A program made the position numbers and the translations under genes. Positions 1-8,800 of a stretch of DNA of 64,000 bases are shown piece after piece. The DNA is from Streptomyces griseoaurantiacus (GTDB lineage: Bacteria > Actinomycetota > Actinomycetes > Streptomycetales > Streptomycetaceae). Below the pieces are notes generated by a model. The model did no database searches, was not told the DNA's origin, and worked only from the letters and a program-made list of their open reading frames with translations. The stretch is from contig BNBP01000007.1 in the NCBI GenBank assembly GCA_014656015.1, positions 87,932 through 151,931 on the forward strand, read 5' to 3'. Numbering within the stretch: the stretch's first letter is position 1; the number at the start of each line of letters is the position of its first letter.

Positions 1-1263
1 GCTCTCCACCCACAGCTGCAGGGACATGGTGCCCGTGACTTCGGTGTCCTCGTCGAAGGCGACCGAGAACTCGACGAAGTCCTGCGGGTCCTCGGAGTCG
101 TAGCTGAGGCTGGACGCCGCCGGGAGGTCCTTCGCGAGCGCGCCCGCCGCGGCGTCGAGGAACAGCGGCGTCGAGACGGTGCCCTCGAGCGGCCAGGTCT
201 TCTCGGCCCGTACCTCGCCCACGAAGTGCGACTCGCGGACCTCGATGTTCACCCGCGGCCAGGACAACGTGGCGCCGGGTGCCTCTTTCAGGAACGTCGT
301 GAAGAACTCCAGTTGCCGGGCCAGGCTCTCGGGACGGTAGTAGTAGGGCCACTTCATGCGGCCGTGCACCTCGAGCCACTTCTCACGGGAGCCGGCCTGC
401 TTGAAACCCTCGATCGTGCCCCGGGTGTGGATGCCGTGGTCGCCCCAGTCCACGACTGCGTACAGCGGCACCTCGATCTTCGACAGGTCGGGCGTTCTCG
501 CCTTCCAGTACGCGTCGAAGTGCGGGTGCTGCCTGCACAGTTCGACGACGTCCTCCACCCGGTTGCGGGAGTAGGCCGTGGACTCGATCCACCACCCGCG
601 GAAACGGGTCTCGCGGATCCCGCCCTGCATGGCGATGTCGCGGTAGGGGTCGGAGTAGCCCTCCCACGGGTTGATGGCGAACAGGTGCGGCGGCCGGGTC
701 GCCGCCACGTTCCACTGGCTCCACGCCAGGTAGGACACACCGGTCATGCCGACCCGTCCGTTGCTCCACGGCCGGCCGGCCGCCCACTCGATGACGTCGT
801 AGCCGTCGGCGGCCTCCTGCGGGGAATGGAACGTCAAGGACCCCTCCGATCCCCACGATCCTCGGGAATCCGCGTTGACGACCGCGAAGCCCTGACGGCA
901 CCAGTACAGCGGGTCGGGGCCCTCCCACACGGTGTAGTGCGACACCGAGACATCCGTCGTCCCCGGGTCGACGAACCCGTGGTCCTCCTGCCCGGCCTGC
1001 GGGTACAGCATGTGGAACCCCTTGCGGGCATGTTTTCCGTACGGGCTGTAGGTGAACAGCACCGGCAGGTCCGACTGCCCCTCCGGGCGGAAGACGTCCA
1101 CGCGGAGCACGACGCCGTCCCGCATCGGGACGGCCACATCGCGTTCGACGATCAGACCGTGCTCGACGCGGCGGGAAGGAGCCAGGCCGGGGTACCTCCC
1201 CTCTTCCGGCGGGATCGGCAGTCGGTAGAGCATTTCGAAGCTTTCGTTCTCGTTCTCGGGCAT
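1..1263 (-). CDS. CocE/NonD-family serine hydrolase (3' end missing)
   Basis: Translated from the ATG at 1263 the frame stays open for 421 codons to the window edge, so the C-terminus lies outside. The N-terminal part reads as an X-Pro dipeptidyl-peptidase (S15)/CocE hydrolase: a beta strand ending in VPMRDGVVLRVDVFRP, an oxyanion-region tyrosine (TYSPYGKH), and the nucleophile in GVSYLAW (Ser177). The family cleaves acyl esters or amides, such as cocaine esterase or glutaryl acylase. The last visible residues enter the jelly-roll (PepX_C-like) domain. An AAAGG ribosome site precedes the ATG. The gene lies 58 nt downstream of the amidohydrolase on the same strand, so the two are probably co-transcribed as hydrolytic first steps of the aromatic pathway next door. 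The exact substrate cannot be told. Confidence 0.85.
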   Translation of the reverse strand, partial: MPENENESFEMLYRLPIPPEEGRYPGLAPSRRVEHGLIVERDVAVPMRDGVVLRVDVFRPEGQSDLPVLFTYSPYGKHARKGFHMLYPQAGQEDHGFVDPGTTDVSVSHYTVWEGPDPLYWCRQGFAVVNADSRGSWGSEGSLTFHSPQEAADGYDVIEWAAGRPWSNGRVGMTGVSYLAWSQWNVAATRPPHLFAINPWEGYSDPYRDIAMQGGIRETRFRGWWIESTAYSRNRVEDVVELCRQHPHFDAYWKARTPDLSKIEVPLYAVVDWGDHGIHTRGTIEGFKQAGSREKWLEVHGRMKWPYYYRPESLARQLEFFTTFLKEAPGATLSWPRVNIEVRESHFVGEVRAEKTWPLEGTVSTPLFLDAAAGALAKDLPAASSLSYDSEDPQDFVEFSVAFDEDTEVTGTMSLQLWVES

Positions 1264-1321
1264 GACGAGCCTTTCGCCTGACTGGTGCTCCGGGGGCAGT
1301 GCAGAATGGTGCGGAACGGTG

Positions 1322-2662
1322 CTACGAATTCGCGAGCAGATATTCCTTCGAGGCCTCACCCGCTTCTGCGAGCTTCTCGAAGTCCTGGCCCACGAGGCGG
1401 CCGCCCCATTTCGCCACGACGCCGTTGACGAAGACGGCGTCGACATTCTCGATGGCGGCGAAGTTCACGACCGTGCCCATGACGGATCCGGCGCCGCGCG
1501 TATTCACCCGGCCCAGCGAGAGGACGACCAGGTCGGCTTTCTTGCCGCTTGTGAGCGTCCCGATGCGATGTGGCAGTGCGGCATTCAGCGCACCACCGAT
1601 CGTCGCCGCCCTGAGCGCGTCCAGGGGCCCATAAGGGGCCGGGGTGTCCGTCGCGCCGGACTGCTGTTCACTGAGGCTCAGGCCTCGCTGTACCGTCTGC
1701 AGAACGCGCATCTCGGTGAAGAGGTCGTGCCCGTAGGCCAGCTCGTTGTCCGAACTGATTCCCTCTTGAATATTGCGCCGATTCGCCTCGAGGATCGGGA
1801 TGAAGGGCCCGAGCCCGAGGTGCGGATCCGACCGGGGGACGACGTTCACCGCGGCGCCGCTCTCGGCGATGGCGTCCCACGACCTGTCCGTCAGCCCCGA
1901 GCAGTGGTTGAGGGTGTGTCCCGGGTGCAGGAGGCCGGAGGTGAGGAGCTGTTCGGAATCGGTGACCCACCCGCCCATCTCCGAGGACACGTCGATGCCG
2001 TGTTCGGCCGCGAACCGCCAGGACTCGAGCGTCGGCCAGCTGTCCATCATCCGGATGGTGAGGAGTCCGTCGGCCGATGCGTGCGCGTCACGCAGGCGCA
2101 GGATGTCGGCGGGGAGCTGGTGGTCGTGGTCGCCCTCCATGGCCGGCCCCGCCGCGTACACGGCCCGGATCCCCGATCCGCGCAGGGCCTCGATCGCCGC
2201 GTCCGAGTGCTCCGCACTGCGCGAGTTGTGGCTGTTGTCGACGATCGTCGTCGTGCCGGCGTTCAGGGCCCGCGCCGCGGTCAGCCGCTGGGCGATGGCC
2301 ATGTCCTCGGGCCGGTAGGCCTTTCCCAGCTTTCCGTGGGTCAGGGCCATGTATTCCGCGAAGGTCGCGTCGGGAGCGATGCCACGCAGTTGGCCCTCCC
2401 AGGCGTGGATGTGCGAATCCACCAGTCCGGGAATGACGATCGACCCGGTGAGGTCGACGACGATGGCGTTTCCCCCCACACGTGCCGCCAGACCCGGTCC
2501 GACCGCCTCGATGGTGTCACCCGAGATGAGGATGTCGCCGAGGAATCCAGCCTGATCGTCCATGGTGATGACGTGCGCGCCGGTGAGCAGAATGCGCCGG
2601 TTCCCGTCACCCGCGGTGGCGGTTATCTTGTCCAGCTTTTCGGGCTGTTGTGATGTCGACAT
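1322..2662 (-). CDS. Amidohydrolase-family metal-dependent hydrolase
   Basis: A 446-residue TIM-barrel amidohydrolase of the cytosine-deaminase/chlorohydrolase type. The metal-binding HxH is in GLVDSHIHAWEG (His84, His86), preceded by the typical N-terminal beta-sandwich (GDILISGDTIEAVGPG) and followed by later ligands around SSEMGG, LNHCSG and SSDNELAYG. The frame is open further upstream, but the ATG at 2662 starts the conserved sandwich, and the extra 43 residues would run across the promoter region. Family members hydrolyse C-N or C-Cl bonds of cyclic or aromatic compounds. It heads the leftward pair with the CocE-like hydrolase and diverges from the aldehyde dehydrogenase operon, suggesting shared control. 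Confidence 0.88.
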   Translation of the reverse strand: MSTSQQPEKLDKITATAGDGNRRILLTGAHVITMDDQAGFLGDILISGDTIEAVGPGLAARVGGNAIVVDLTGSIVIPGLVDSHIHAWEGQLRGIAPDATFAEYMALTHGKLGKAYRPEDMAIAQRLTAARALNAGTTTIVDNSHNSRSAEHSDAAIEALRGSGIRAVYAAGPAMEGDHDHQLPADILRLRDAHASADGLLTIRMMDSWPTLESWRFAAEHGIDVSSEMGGWVTDSEQLLTSGLLHPGHTLNHCSGLTDRSWDAIAESGAAVNVVPRSDPHLGLGPFIPILEANRRNIQEGISSDNELAYGHDLFTEMRVLQTVQRGLSLSEQQSGATDTPAPYGPLDALRAATIGGALNAALPHRIGTLTSGKKADLVVLSLGRVNTRGAGSVMGTVVNFAAIENVDAVFVNGVVAKWGGRLVGQDFEKLAEAGEASKEYLLANS

Positions 2663-2730
2663 GGTGTCGTACCTATCGTGCAGGGCTGTGGTGCCGGTAC
2701 GGGTGGGATTTCGACGAGAACTGTACGGAC

Positions 2731-2750
2731 TCACGGCGCGGGCGCCGTGA
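2731..2750. promoter_or_regulatory. Palindrome in the divergent promoter region
   Basis: TCACGGCGC and GCGCCGTGA form perfect 9-bp arms around a GG centre, in the 219-bp gap between the divergent amidohydrolase (start 2662) and aldehyde dehydrogenase (start 2882). The position suits an operator controlling both arms of the catabolic cluster. The binding protein is unknown; the Crp-like regulator at 6866 is one candidate, although its classical half-site orientation would differ. Confidence 0.4.
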
Positions 2751-2881
2751 CTCAGGTTACGGACGTCGGCCGACGGCCTCGTTAGTGTCATTCATCGATG
2801 CCAACCCGTTCAGAAGGCCACGGTCCCGGTGCGCGAGGCGTACCGGGCGGCGAGAATTCTGGACCGAAAAAGGAGAAAGTC

Positions 2882-4369
2882 ATGCCGACCGGCTTCGACA
2901 CGGGCACACAGCGGCAGGAGCTGTTCATCGGGGGCGGCTGGACGGCGGCGGCCGACGGCGCCGTGTACGAGTCGCTGGACCCGTACACGGGCGAGGTCGC
3001 CTGCCGGGCGGCCGCTGCCTCGGCGGCGGACGTCAACCGTGCGGTGGATGCCGCGAGCGCGGCCTTCCCGGACTGGGCCGGCCGTTCACCCGCCGAGCGG
3101 TCACGGACCCTGCTCGCCTGCGCGGACGCGATCGAGGCGCGCTCCGCGGAGATCTCCGAGGCGGTGACCGCGGAGATGGGCGGGCCGTCCGGGTGGGGTC
3201 ACTTCAACATCAAGATCCTGGTCGACAAGGTCCGGTACGCCGCGATGTCCGCCTATGAGGGGCTGACGGGCGAGGTCATTCCGTCGGACGATCCCCGTCG
3301 CACCGCGCTGGCCGTCCGCAAGCCGGTCGGCGTCGTGGCGAGCATCGTGCCCTGGAACGCCCCGGTCCTGCTCGTGGGCGCGTCGGTGCCGACGGCTCTC
3401 GTCCTCGGCAACACCGTGGTGATGAAGGCTTCCGAGCAGACCCCCCGCACGCACGGACTGGTCGCCTCCTGCTTCGCCGAGGGCGGCCTGCCGGACGGCG
3501 TGATCAACCTGATCACGAACGCCCCCGAGAACGCGGCCGAGGTCGTCGACGCGCTTGTCTCCCACGAGGCCGTGCGACGTGTTCACTTCACCGGATCGAC
3601 GCGGATCGGGCGAGTCATCGCCGAGCTGGCCAGCAAGACGCTCACGCCGGTCGTGCTGGAGCTCGGCGGCAACTCTCCCTTCATCGTCCTCGCCGACGCC
3701 GATCTGGACGTCGCGGTCAGCGCGGCCGCCTTCGGCTCGTTCGCCAACACCGGACAGGGCTGCCTGTCCACCGGCCGGATCGTGGTGGACCGCAGCATCG
3801 CCGACGAGTTCAGCCGCCGCCTGGTCAAGGTCGCGAATTCGATCGTCTACGGCGACCCCCGCCGCAAGGAGTCGATGTACGGCCCGCTGATCAACGCGAA
3901 CTCCGTGCGGCACGTCCAGGAGCTCGTCACCGACGCGGTCGCGGGAGGAGCCGACCTGCTCGCGGGCGGAGTCGCCGACGGGCCGTGTTTCGCGCCGACC
4001 GTGCTCGCCGGAGTCACCCCGGCCATGCGCGCCTACCGGGAGGAGTCGTTCGGGCCCATGGTGACGGTCATTCCGGTCGACGGCCCCGAGGAAGCCCTGG
4101 CCGTCGCCAACGACAACGAGTACGGACTCAGCTCGGCCATCTTCAGCCGGGATGTGACTCTCGCGCTCGATCTGGCCAAGCGGCTGGACGTCGGCATGTG
4201 CCACATCAACGGCGCGACGCTGGACGACGAGGCGCAGATGCCCTTCGGCGGCGTGAAGAACAGCGGCTACGGGAAGTCCGGTGGCCGCACCGGCCTCGCC
4301 GAGTTCACCGAGGTCCAGTGGATCACCATCGAGGGCCCGGACACCCCGCACTACCCGATCTCGGAGTGA
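2882..4369 (+). CDS. NAD(P)-dependent aldehyde dehydrogenase
   Basis: 495 residues, the usual family length. The general-base glutamate is in LELGGNSPF (Glu260) and the catalytic thiol in TGQGCLSTG (Cys294); the cofactor-site motifs PWNAPVLL, KASEQTPRT and FTGSTRIGR are present. The ATG at 2882 is chosen because AAAGGAG lies just ahead of it, whereas the longer open frame lacks such a site. It oxidises an aldehyde to a carboxylic acid; being first in an operon with a LigAB dioxygenase, the likely substrate is an aromatic aldehyde (vanillin or benzaldehyde type) or a hydroxymuconic semialdehyde. The next gene starts 69 nt downstream. Confidence 0.92.
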   Translation: MPTGFDTGTQRQELFIGGGWTAAADGAVYESLDPYTGEVACRAAAASAADVNRAVDAASAAFPDWAGRSPAERSRTLLACADAIEARSAEISEAVTAEMGGPSGWGHFNIKILVDKVRYAAMSAYEGLTGEVIPSDDPRRTALAVRKPVGVVASIVPWNAPVLLVGASVPTALVLGNTVVMKASEQTPRTHGLVASCFAEGGLPDGVINLITNAPENAAEVVDALVSHEAVRRVHFTGSTRIGRVIAELASKTLTPVVLELGGNSPFIVLADADLDVAVSAAAFGSFANTGQGCLSTGRIVVDRSIADEFSRRLVKVANSIVYGDPRRKESMYGPLINANSVRHVQELVTDAVAGGADLLAGGVADGPCFAPTVLAGVTPAMRAYREESFGPMVTVIPVDGPEEALAVANDNEYGLSSAIFSRDVTLALDLAKRLDVGMCHINGATLDDEAQMPFGGVKNSGYGKSGGRTGLAEFTEVQWITIEGPDTPHYPISE

Positions 4370-4437
4370 CCGAGGTCATGCCCACCACCCGCCGGGGCGC
4401 CACGGCCGACACCGCACGGCGCCCGGAAGGAGCAGCA

Positions 4438-4716
4438 ATGGAGTTCTTGGTCAGGTTCGAGACCAACCTCCCCGACACGATGCCCGCCGCCGAACGGAAC
4501 CGGTTGAAAGCTCTCGAACGCGACCGCGCTCAGCAGCTGCGGAGTGAGGGAACGCTTCTGTGCCTGTGGCGGGTCCCCGGGAGGCAAGCGGTGATCGGTC
4601 TCTGGAACACCACGGACGCCACCCACCTGCACGACGCGCTGGTGTCCCTGCCCGCCTTCCCCTGGATGGACGTCACGGTCGAGGCGCTCGCCACCCATCC
4701 TCAGGAGCAGCGATGA
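4438..4716 (+). CDS. Muconolactone delta-isomerase-like protein
   Basis: 92 residues, matching the single-domain ferredoxin-like CatC family (about 90-100). It has the family pattern FLVRFETNLP near the start, a central helix with acidic/basic repeats, LWRVPGRQA, and the closing FPWMDVTVEALATHP. Classical CatC isomerises muconolactone in the beta-ketoadipate pathway, but the adjacent genes encode a meta-cleavage dioxygenase, so here it may act on another lactone or be an accessory isomerase. A GGAAGGAG ribosome site precedes the ATG. Its stop overlaps the next start as ATGA, implying translational coupling. Confidence 0.85.
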   Translation: MEFLVRFETNLPDTMPAAERNRLKALERDRAQQLRSEGTLLCLWRVPGRQAVIGLWNTTDATHLHDALVSLPAFPWMDVTVEALATHPQEQR

Positions 4717-5066
4717 CCACCAAGCCGGACGTGCCGGGGACGTACGTCTTCGACATCGCGGACAGTCGTCACGGCCATGCGATCAACGAGCTGTGCTCCA
4801 CGCTGACGACGCCGGCGCACCGCGCCCGCTTCCTCGCCGACGAGGCGGACTACTGCGATCACTTCGACATGACGCCCGCGCAACGCACTGCGGTGCTGCA
4901 GCGTGACTGGCGGTCGCTGCTGGACCTCGGGGGCTCGATCTTCCACGTCCTCAAGCTGGCGACGGTGGACAAGCTGTCGATGCAGCACCTCGGGGGCGTC
5001 TTCACCGGCATGACGACCGAGGACTTCATCGCGGCGATGAGGGCAGGAGGACGCCGCTGTGGCTGA
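4713..5066 (+). CDS. LigA-type small subunit of extradiol dioxygenase
   Basis: 117 residues, all-helical, resembling the alpha subunit of protocatechuate 4,5-dioxygenase (LigA/LigAB fold). Motifs include YVFDIADSRHG at the start, INELCSTL, an acidic segment RFLADEADYCDHF, and LTMDKL-like KLATVDKLSMQHLGG followed by TGMTTEDF. LigA subunits cap the active site of the LigB catalytic subunit, which is encoded next with an 8-nt overlap. The ATG at 4713 overlaps the upstream stop by four bases and avoids the longer out-of-context extension. Confidence 0.87.
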   Translation: MTTKPDVPGTYVFDIADSRHGHAINELCSTLTTPAHRARFLADEADYCDHFDMTPAQRTAVLQRDWRSLLDLGGSIFHVLKLATVDKLSMQHLGGVFTGMTTEDFIAAMRAGGRRCG

Positions 5067-5913
5067 GGTGACATGGGGGCTGGCGACGAGCCACGTCCCG
5101 TCCATCGGCGCCGCCATGGACAACCGCAGGACGCAGGAGCCGTACTGGAAGCCGCTGTTCGACGGCTACCGGCAGGCCCGTGACTGGATGGCCGACCACA
5201 CGCCCGACGTCATCGTCCTGGTGTACAACGATCACGCCAACGCGATCGGCCTGGATCTCGTCCCGACCTTCGCGTTGGCCACGGCGGCCAGCTTCCCGGT
5301 CGCCGACGAGGGCTGGGGACCCCGTCCGGTCCCGACCGTGTACGGCCATCCCGAGCTCGCGCAGCACCTCGTCGAGTGCCTTGTCGACGACGCGTTCGAC
5401 ATCACGGTCGCCCACCGGCTCGCGGTGGATCACGGCTTCACGGTCCCGCTCTCGGTGTACCACCCCGACCCCGGTGACGCCTGGCCGTGTCCGGTGATCC
5501 CGCTGCTGGTCAACGTCATCCAGTACCCGCAGCCCACCGCGGCCCGGTGCTACGACCTCGGCAAGGCCCTGGGCAGAGCCATCCGCGCCTACCCCGAGGA
5601 CCTGAAGGTCGCCGTGTTCGGGACCGGCGGGATGTCGCACCAGCTCGCCGGGGAACGCGCCGGCCTGATCAATCCGGTCTTCGACGCGATGTTCATGAGC
5701 AAGATCCAGAGCGATCCGCAGGCACTTGCGTCCCTCAGCCGCGAGACGTACATCAGGGAGGCCGGCTCCGAAGGGATCGAGATGATCATGTGGCTGGTCA
5801 TGCGTGGTGCGATGGACGAGGACATCACGAGGATCTCGGACACCTATCACGTGCCGGCGTCCAACACCGCCGCGGCGCTGGCGCTCTTCGAGAACAGGGC
5901 CCCGGGACGGTGA
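5059..5913 (+). CDS. LigB-type catalytic subunit of extradiol (class III) ring-cleavage dioxygenase
   Basis: 284 residues with the class III extradiol dioxygenase ligands: His12 in ATSHVPS, His59 in YNDHAN and Glu241 in EGIEMIMW for the non-haem iron, plus the acid-base His194 in GTGGMSHQ. The enzyme opens a catecholic ring (protocatechuate, gallate or a related diol) next to the hydroxyl pair. Translation starts at GTG 5059, 8 nt before the LigA-like gene stops, with AGGAGG at 5045-5050 placed ideally. The next gene begins inside its stop codon (GTGA). Substrate choice among protocatechuate-like diols is not decidable from sequence alone. Confidence 0.92.
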   Translation: MAEVTWGLATSHVPSIGAAMDNRRTQEPYWKPLFDGYRQARDWMADHTPDVIVLVYNDHANAIGLDLVPTFALATAASFPVADEGWGPRPVPTVYGHPELAQHLVECLVDDAFDITVAHRLAVDHGFTVPLSVYHPDPGDAWPCPVIPLLVNVIQYPQPTAARCYDLGKALGRAIRAYPEDLKVAVFGTGGMSHQLAGERAGLINPVFDAMFMSKIQSDPQALASLSRETYIREAGSEGIEMIMWLVMRGAMDEDITRISDTYHVPASNTAAALALFENRAPGR

Positions 5914-6614
5914 CCACCTTTGTGCTCCTGCACGGAGCGTGGCACGGAGGCTGGTGCTGGACGAGGGTGGCCGCCCGCCTCCGCGACGCCGGGCACTCGG
6001 TGTTCAGCCCGACGTTCACCGGCGTGAGCGACCGCGCGCACCTGCTGTCCCCGCAGATCGACCTGCACACGCACGTCGACGACATCGTGCGGCTGATGGA
6101 CGCCGAGAATCTGCACGACGTGGTCCTCGTCGGCCACAGCTATGCGGGAATGGTGGTCGCCGGCGTCACCGAGCAGCGCCCCGACCGGATCCGGACCCGG
6201 GTCTACCTGGACGCCTTCCTCCCGCGCGACGGCGAGTCCGCGATCGATCTGCTGCCCGACCACATCGCCCGTCACTACCGCGAATCCGTCAGCGGCCCGG
6301 GATTCGGCTGGCTCATCCCGCCGCGGTCGCTCGAGGTGCTGGGCGTCACGGCCACCGAGGACCTCGACTGGCTGACTCCCCGGCTCACGCCGCAGCCGTG
6401 GGCCACCTATACGGCGCCGCTCACGCTGACCGCGCGGGAACGAGACGTACCGGCGGCCTACATCGAGTGCACGTCCTGGATGCGCGTCTTCGCTCCGTCG
6501 GCCGAACGGGCGCGCGAGCTCGGGTGGCCCGGATACGAACTCGACACCGGACACGAGGCGATGGTGACCGCGCCGGAACCACTGGCGCTGCTCCTCGACC
6601 GACTGGCCGGCTGA
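5910..6614 (+). CDS. Alpha/beta hydrolase (esterase or C-C hydrolase)
   Basis: 234 residues with a complete alpha/beta hydrolase layout: oxyanion HGAWHGGW near residue 8, nucleophile Ser77 in VGHSYAG, a likely catalytic acid in YLDAFLPRDG and the histidine in LDTGHEAM near the end. It resembles the plant-esterase/EstC-like subgroup (methyl ketone synthase, salicylate-binding protein 2). It starts at GTG 5910, overlapping the LigB-like stop by four bases, and ends the five-gene rightward operon. It probably hydrolyses a ring-cleavage product or an ester feeding the dioxygenase; which one is inference. Confidence 0.88.
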   Translation: MTTFVLLHGAWHGGWCWTRVAARLRDAGHSVFSPTFTGVSDRAHLLSPQIDLHTHVDDIVRLMDAENLHDVVLVGHSYAGMVVAGVTEQRPDRIRTRVYLDAFLPRDGESAIDLLPDHIARHYRESVSGPGFGWLIPPRSLEVLGVTATEDLDWLTPRLTPQPWATYTAPLTLTARERDVPAAYIECTSWMRVFAPSAERARELGWPGYELDTGHEAMVTAPEPLALLLDRLAG

Positions 6615-6865
6615 GAGAAGGGCCGGCACGCGGCGGTGATGTCTCGACTTCGTCGGGCGCGCCGCCGTCACGGTCGCATGCCCGCCGGGGATCCGGGACA
6701 CCCCTTCGCCGATCAGGGCGTCGACCACGTCATGTGGGAGGATCGGTGGGGCCGCTGAGGATCCTCGGGCGGCGGCATGGTGTCCCCGTACCAGCGGTGG
6801 CGATCACCCGGACGGGCGTGTCTCCGCGGTGTGCGGCGCCGTGCGAGAGAGAGCGAGCGCGGTGC

Positions 6866-7564
6866 ATGAATGCTCCGGAGTCCTTCCCCGCAGCGGCACG
6901 GGCCGCGTGGAACGACAGTCTGCTCGCCCAGTTCCCGGAACACGCCGCCGGGATCCTGGCTGAGCGGGCCATGCTGAGGCACTTCGCCAGCGGCGACGCC
7001 ATCCGCGGTGCGGGGGAGCCGTCGGGGGTGGTGTACCTGATCGTCGAGGGGCTGGCCCGTGTCTTCGTCAGCTCGACCACAGGCCGCGAGGTGACGGTGC
7101 GGTACGCGGCACGAGGTGAGCTGGTCGGCCTGCCCGCCCTGGCGGCCGGCCGCCACAACCCGGACGTCGCGGTCAAGGCCATGATCGACACCGATTGCGT
7201 GTCGTTGTCGGCGAGCAGCCTGTCCCGCCTCGCGGCGACCGAGGTCGGGGTGGCGTGGCCCGTCGCGCGGTACGTCGCGGAGACGCTGCACCTCTCCGAG
7301 CAGCTGTGGAGCAACAACGTGTTCCAACCGGTGCCGCCCCGCGTGGCCTTTCACCTGTTGGAGCTGTGCACGCGGGAGGCCGGCGGTCTGGTCGTGCACG
7401 CCACGCAGGACGAGCTCGCGCGCGCGGTGGGATCCGTGCGCGAGGTCGTCGCCAGAACCCTCGGGGACTTCGCCTCCCGCGCCCTCATCGAGCGGGAGCA
7501 CCGCGTCATCCGCCTGCTGGACCCCGCGGGCCTGCACCGGATCGCGGCCACCCAGCCGCGTTGA
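6866..7564 (+). CDS. Crp/Fnr-family transcriptional regulator
   Basis: 232 residues: a cyclic-nucleotide-type beta roll at about 35-130 (GVVYLIVEGLARVFVSS, VRYAARGELVGLPALAAG), a dimer helix, and a winged helix at about 160-220 containing VHATQDELARAVGSVREVV, where TQDELA and the recognition helix are typical of HTH_Crp. The ligand is uncertain, since the beta roll lacks the canonical cAMP-binding RSA sequence. It lies 250 bp after the aromatic operon on the same strand with its own leader, so it may regulate that operon. The intergenic stretch 6615-6865 shows no other gene. Confidence 0.88.
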   Translation: MNAPESFPAAARAAWNDSLLAQFPEHAAGILAERAMLRHFASGDAIRGAGEPSGVVYLIVEGLARVFVSSTTGREVTVRYAARGELVGLPALAAGRHNPDVAVKAMIDTDCVSLSASSLSRLAATEVGVAWPVARYVAETLHLSEQLWSNNVFQPVPPRVAFHLLELCTREAGGLVVHATQDELARAVGSVREVVARTLGDFASRALIEREHRVIRLLDPAGLHRIAATQPR

Positions 7565-7621
7565 GTGCCCCGTCCGCCCACCCTCCCGTGCCACGACGGC
7601 GGCGCCGAAAGCGAACGCCGG

Positions 7622-7843
7622 TCACGGGCGCAGTACGTCGGCCTTCACCGCCGTGACGAACAGGGCCCAGCCCGTACGCGGGAAGACCACCGCCGGGCCG
7701 TGCGGGGTCTTCGAGTCGCGGACGGGGATGCCGACGGCCTGGTCGTCCAGGACTTCCAGGCAGCTGCCGCCCTCGGTATTGCTGTAGGAGGACTTGCGCC
7801 AGCCGTCCTTCGCGGAAGGGCAGTGCAGCCTGCGGTCAGTCAT
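7622..7843 (-). CDS. DUF397 domain protein
   Basis: 73 residues with the DUF397 signature: WRKSSYSNTEGGSCLEV near the start, VRDSK in the middle and a closing aromatic segment. In Streptomyces these small proteins are nearly always encoded just after an XRE/DUF5753 regulator, as here, where the two genes overlap by 8 nt (7836-7843). Some characterised pairs control development or behave like antitoxin/toxin-like switches. Which behaviour applies here is not shown. Confidence 0.9.
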   Translation of the reverse strand: MTDRRLHCPSAKDGWRKSSYSNTEGGSCLEVLDDQAVGIPVRDSKTPHGPAVVFPRTGWALFVTAVKADVLRP

Positions 7844-8663
7844 CGCCTACGTACTCCTTCGCTATCACCCTCATCAGGGCGACCGAGTCCTTCAACGGAA
7901 GTGCGTCGCTCAGGGCCAGATGGTAGATGTCGTGGAGTCGGCTGACCACGTGTGGGGAGTCGTGCAACTTGCCCATGTAGTGCCCCTCCGAGTACGCCAC
8001 CGGTGGTTGGTCCTCGAACTGCATCAGCGTGAGCATGCTTTGCAGCAGGGGGTACGCGCCGGTGCCGTACGGCACGACGTGGACGCGCACTCTGCCCCGT
8101 ACTGCCAGGTCGACGAGGTGGGTCACCTGTTCCGCCATGATCTCTGCCCCTCCTACCGGGCGGCGGAGAACGCCTTCGTCGAGCAGTGCCCACACCACCG
8201 GCCGTGCCGGATCGGCGAGCAGCTGCGCTCGTTCGAGGCGTGTGACAAGGAGCCTGTCACATTCCTCTTCACTCACAGGAGGGAACGCCGCGCTGAGTAC
8301 CGCACGTGCGTACGCCGCCGTCTGCAGGATGCCCGGGACGAAGGCGTACGCGAACTCCCGGATCATCACCGCCTGTTGTTCGAGCAGGCGGGCCGACTCG
8401 AAGTAGTCGGCGACGGCCGCGTCCTCCGGTGGGAGGAAGCTGCTGAGCACGTTTCCCGTGTTCAGCGCCCTGTCCAAGCGGCGGGCGTCCTCCTTGGACG
8501 GGGTGCGGCGGCCCGCCTCGATGTGGGCGATGTGCGAACGCGTCATCACCGCCGCCTCCGCCAACTGCTGCTGTGTCAGTCCCGCCTTCTCGCGCTGCTG
8601 TTTGAGCCAGTCGCCGTAGATGCTGCCCAATCGGGCCTCCTCGTGTGACAGATCATTCGTCAC
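7836..8663 (-). CDS. XRE-family helix-turn-helix regulator with DUF5753
   Basis: 275 residues from GTG 8663. The HTH is at about 15-70 (KAGLTQQQLAEAAVMTRSHIA); the DUF5753 effector-like region follows, with EFAYAFVPGILQTAAYARAV and VRVHVVPYGTGAYP typical of the family. The open frame continues far upstream without homology, so the GTG at the start of the conserved N-terminus is preferred. It overlaps the DUF397 gene and diverges from the three-gene unit beginning at 8801 with a 137-bp gap, so it is the natural candidate regulator of that unit. Confidence 0.9.
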   Translation of the reverse strand: MTNDLSHEEARLGSIYGDWLKQQREKAGLTQQQLAEAAVMTRSHIAHIEAGRRTPSKEDARRLDRALNTGNVLSSFLPPEDAAVADYFESARLLEQQAVMIREFAYAFVPGILQTAAYARAVLSAAFPPVSEEECDRLLVTRLERAQLLADPARPVVWALLDEGVLRRPVGGAEIMAEQVTHLVDLAVRGRVRVHVVPYGTGAYPLLQSMLTLMQFEDQPPVAYSEGHYMGKLHDSPHVVSRLHDIYHLALSDALPLKDSVALMRVIAKEYVGDD

Positions 8664-8800
8664 GCTCCGACCTCTGGCGAGCCTAACCGCGGACGCTCCA
8701 CTCTGTGAGCGGATCGCTACAGAAAGCGAGAACCCCCGCGACCGCGCGACCGGTCCGGGGGCATGGCCATCAACCCGCTGAGCTCCCAGGAGTTGACGAC

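Noticed and set aside
226..1281. 351-codon plus-strand frame at the left edge
   Set aside because: Antisense of the CocE-like hydrolase, whose minus-strand frame is open throughout to the edge and shows the GVSY nucleophile motif.
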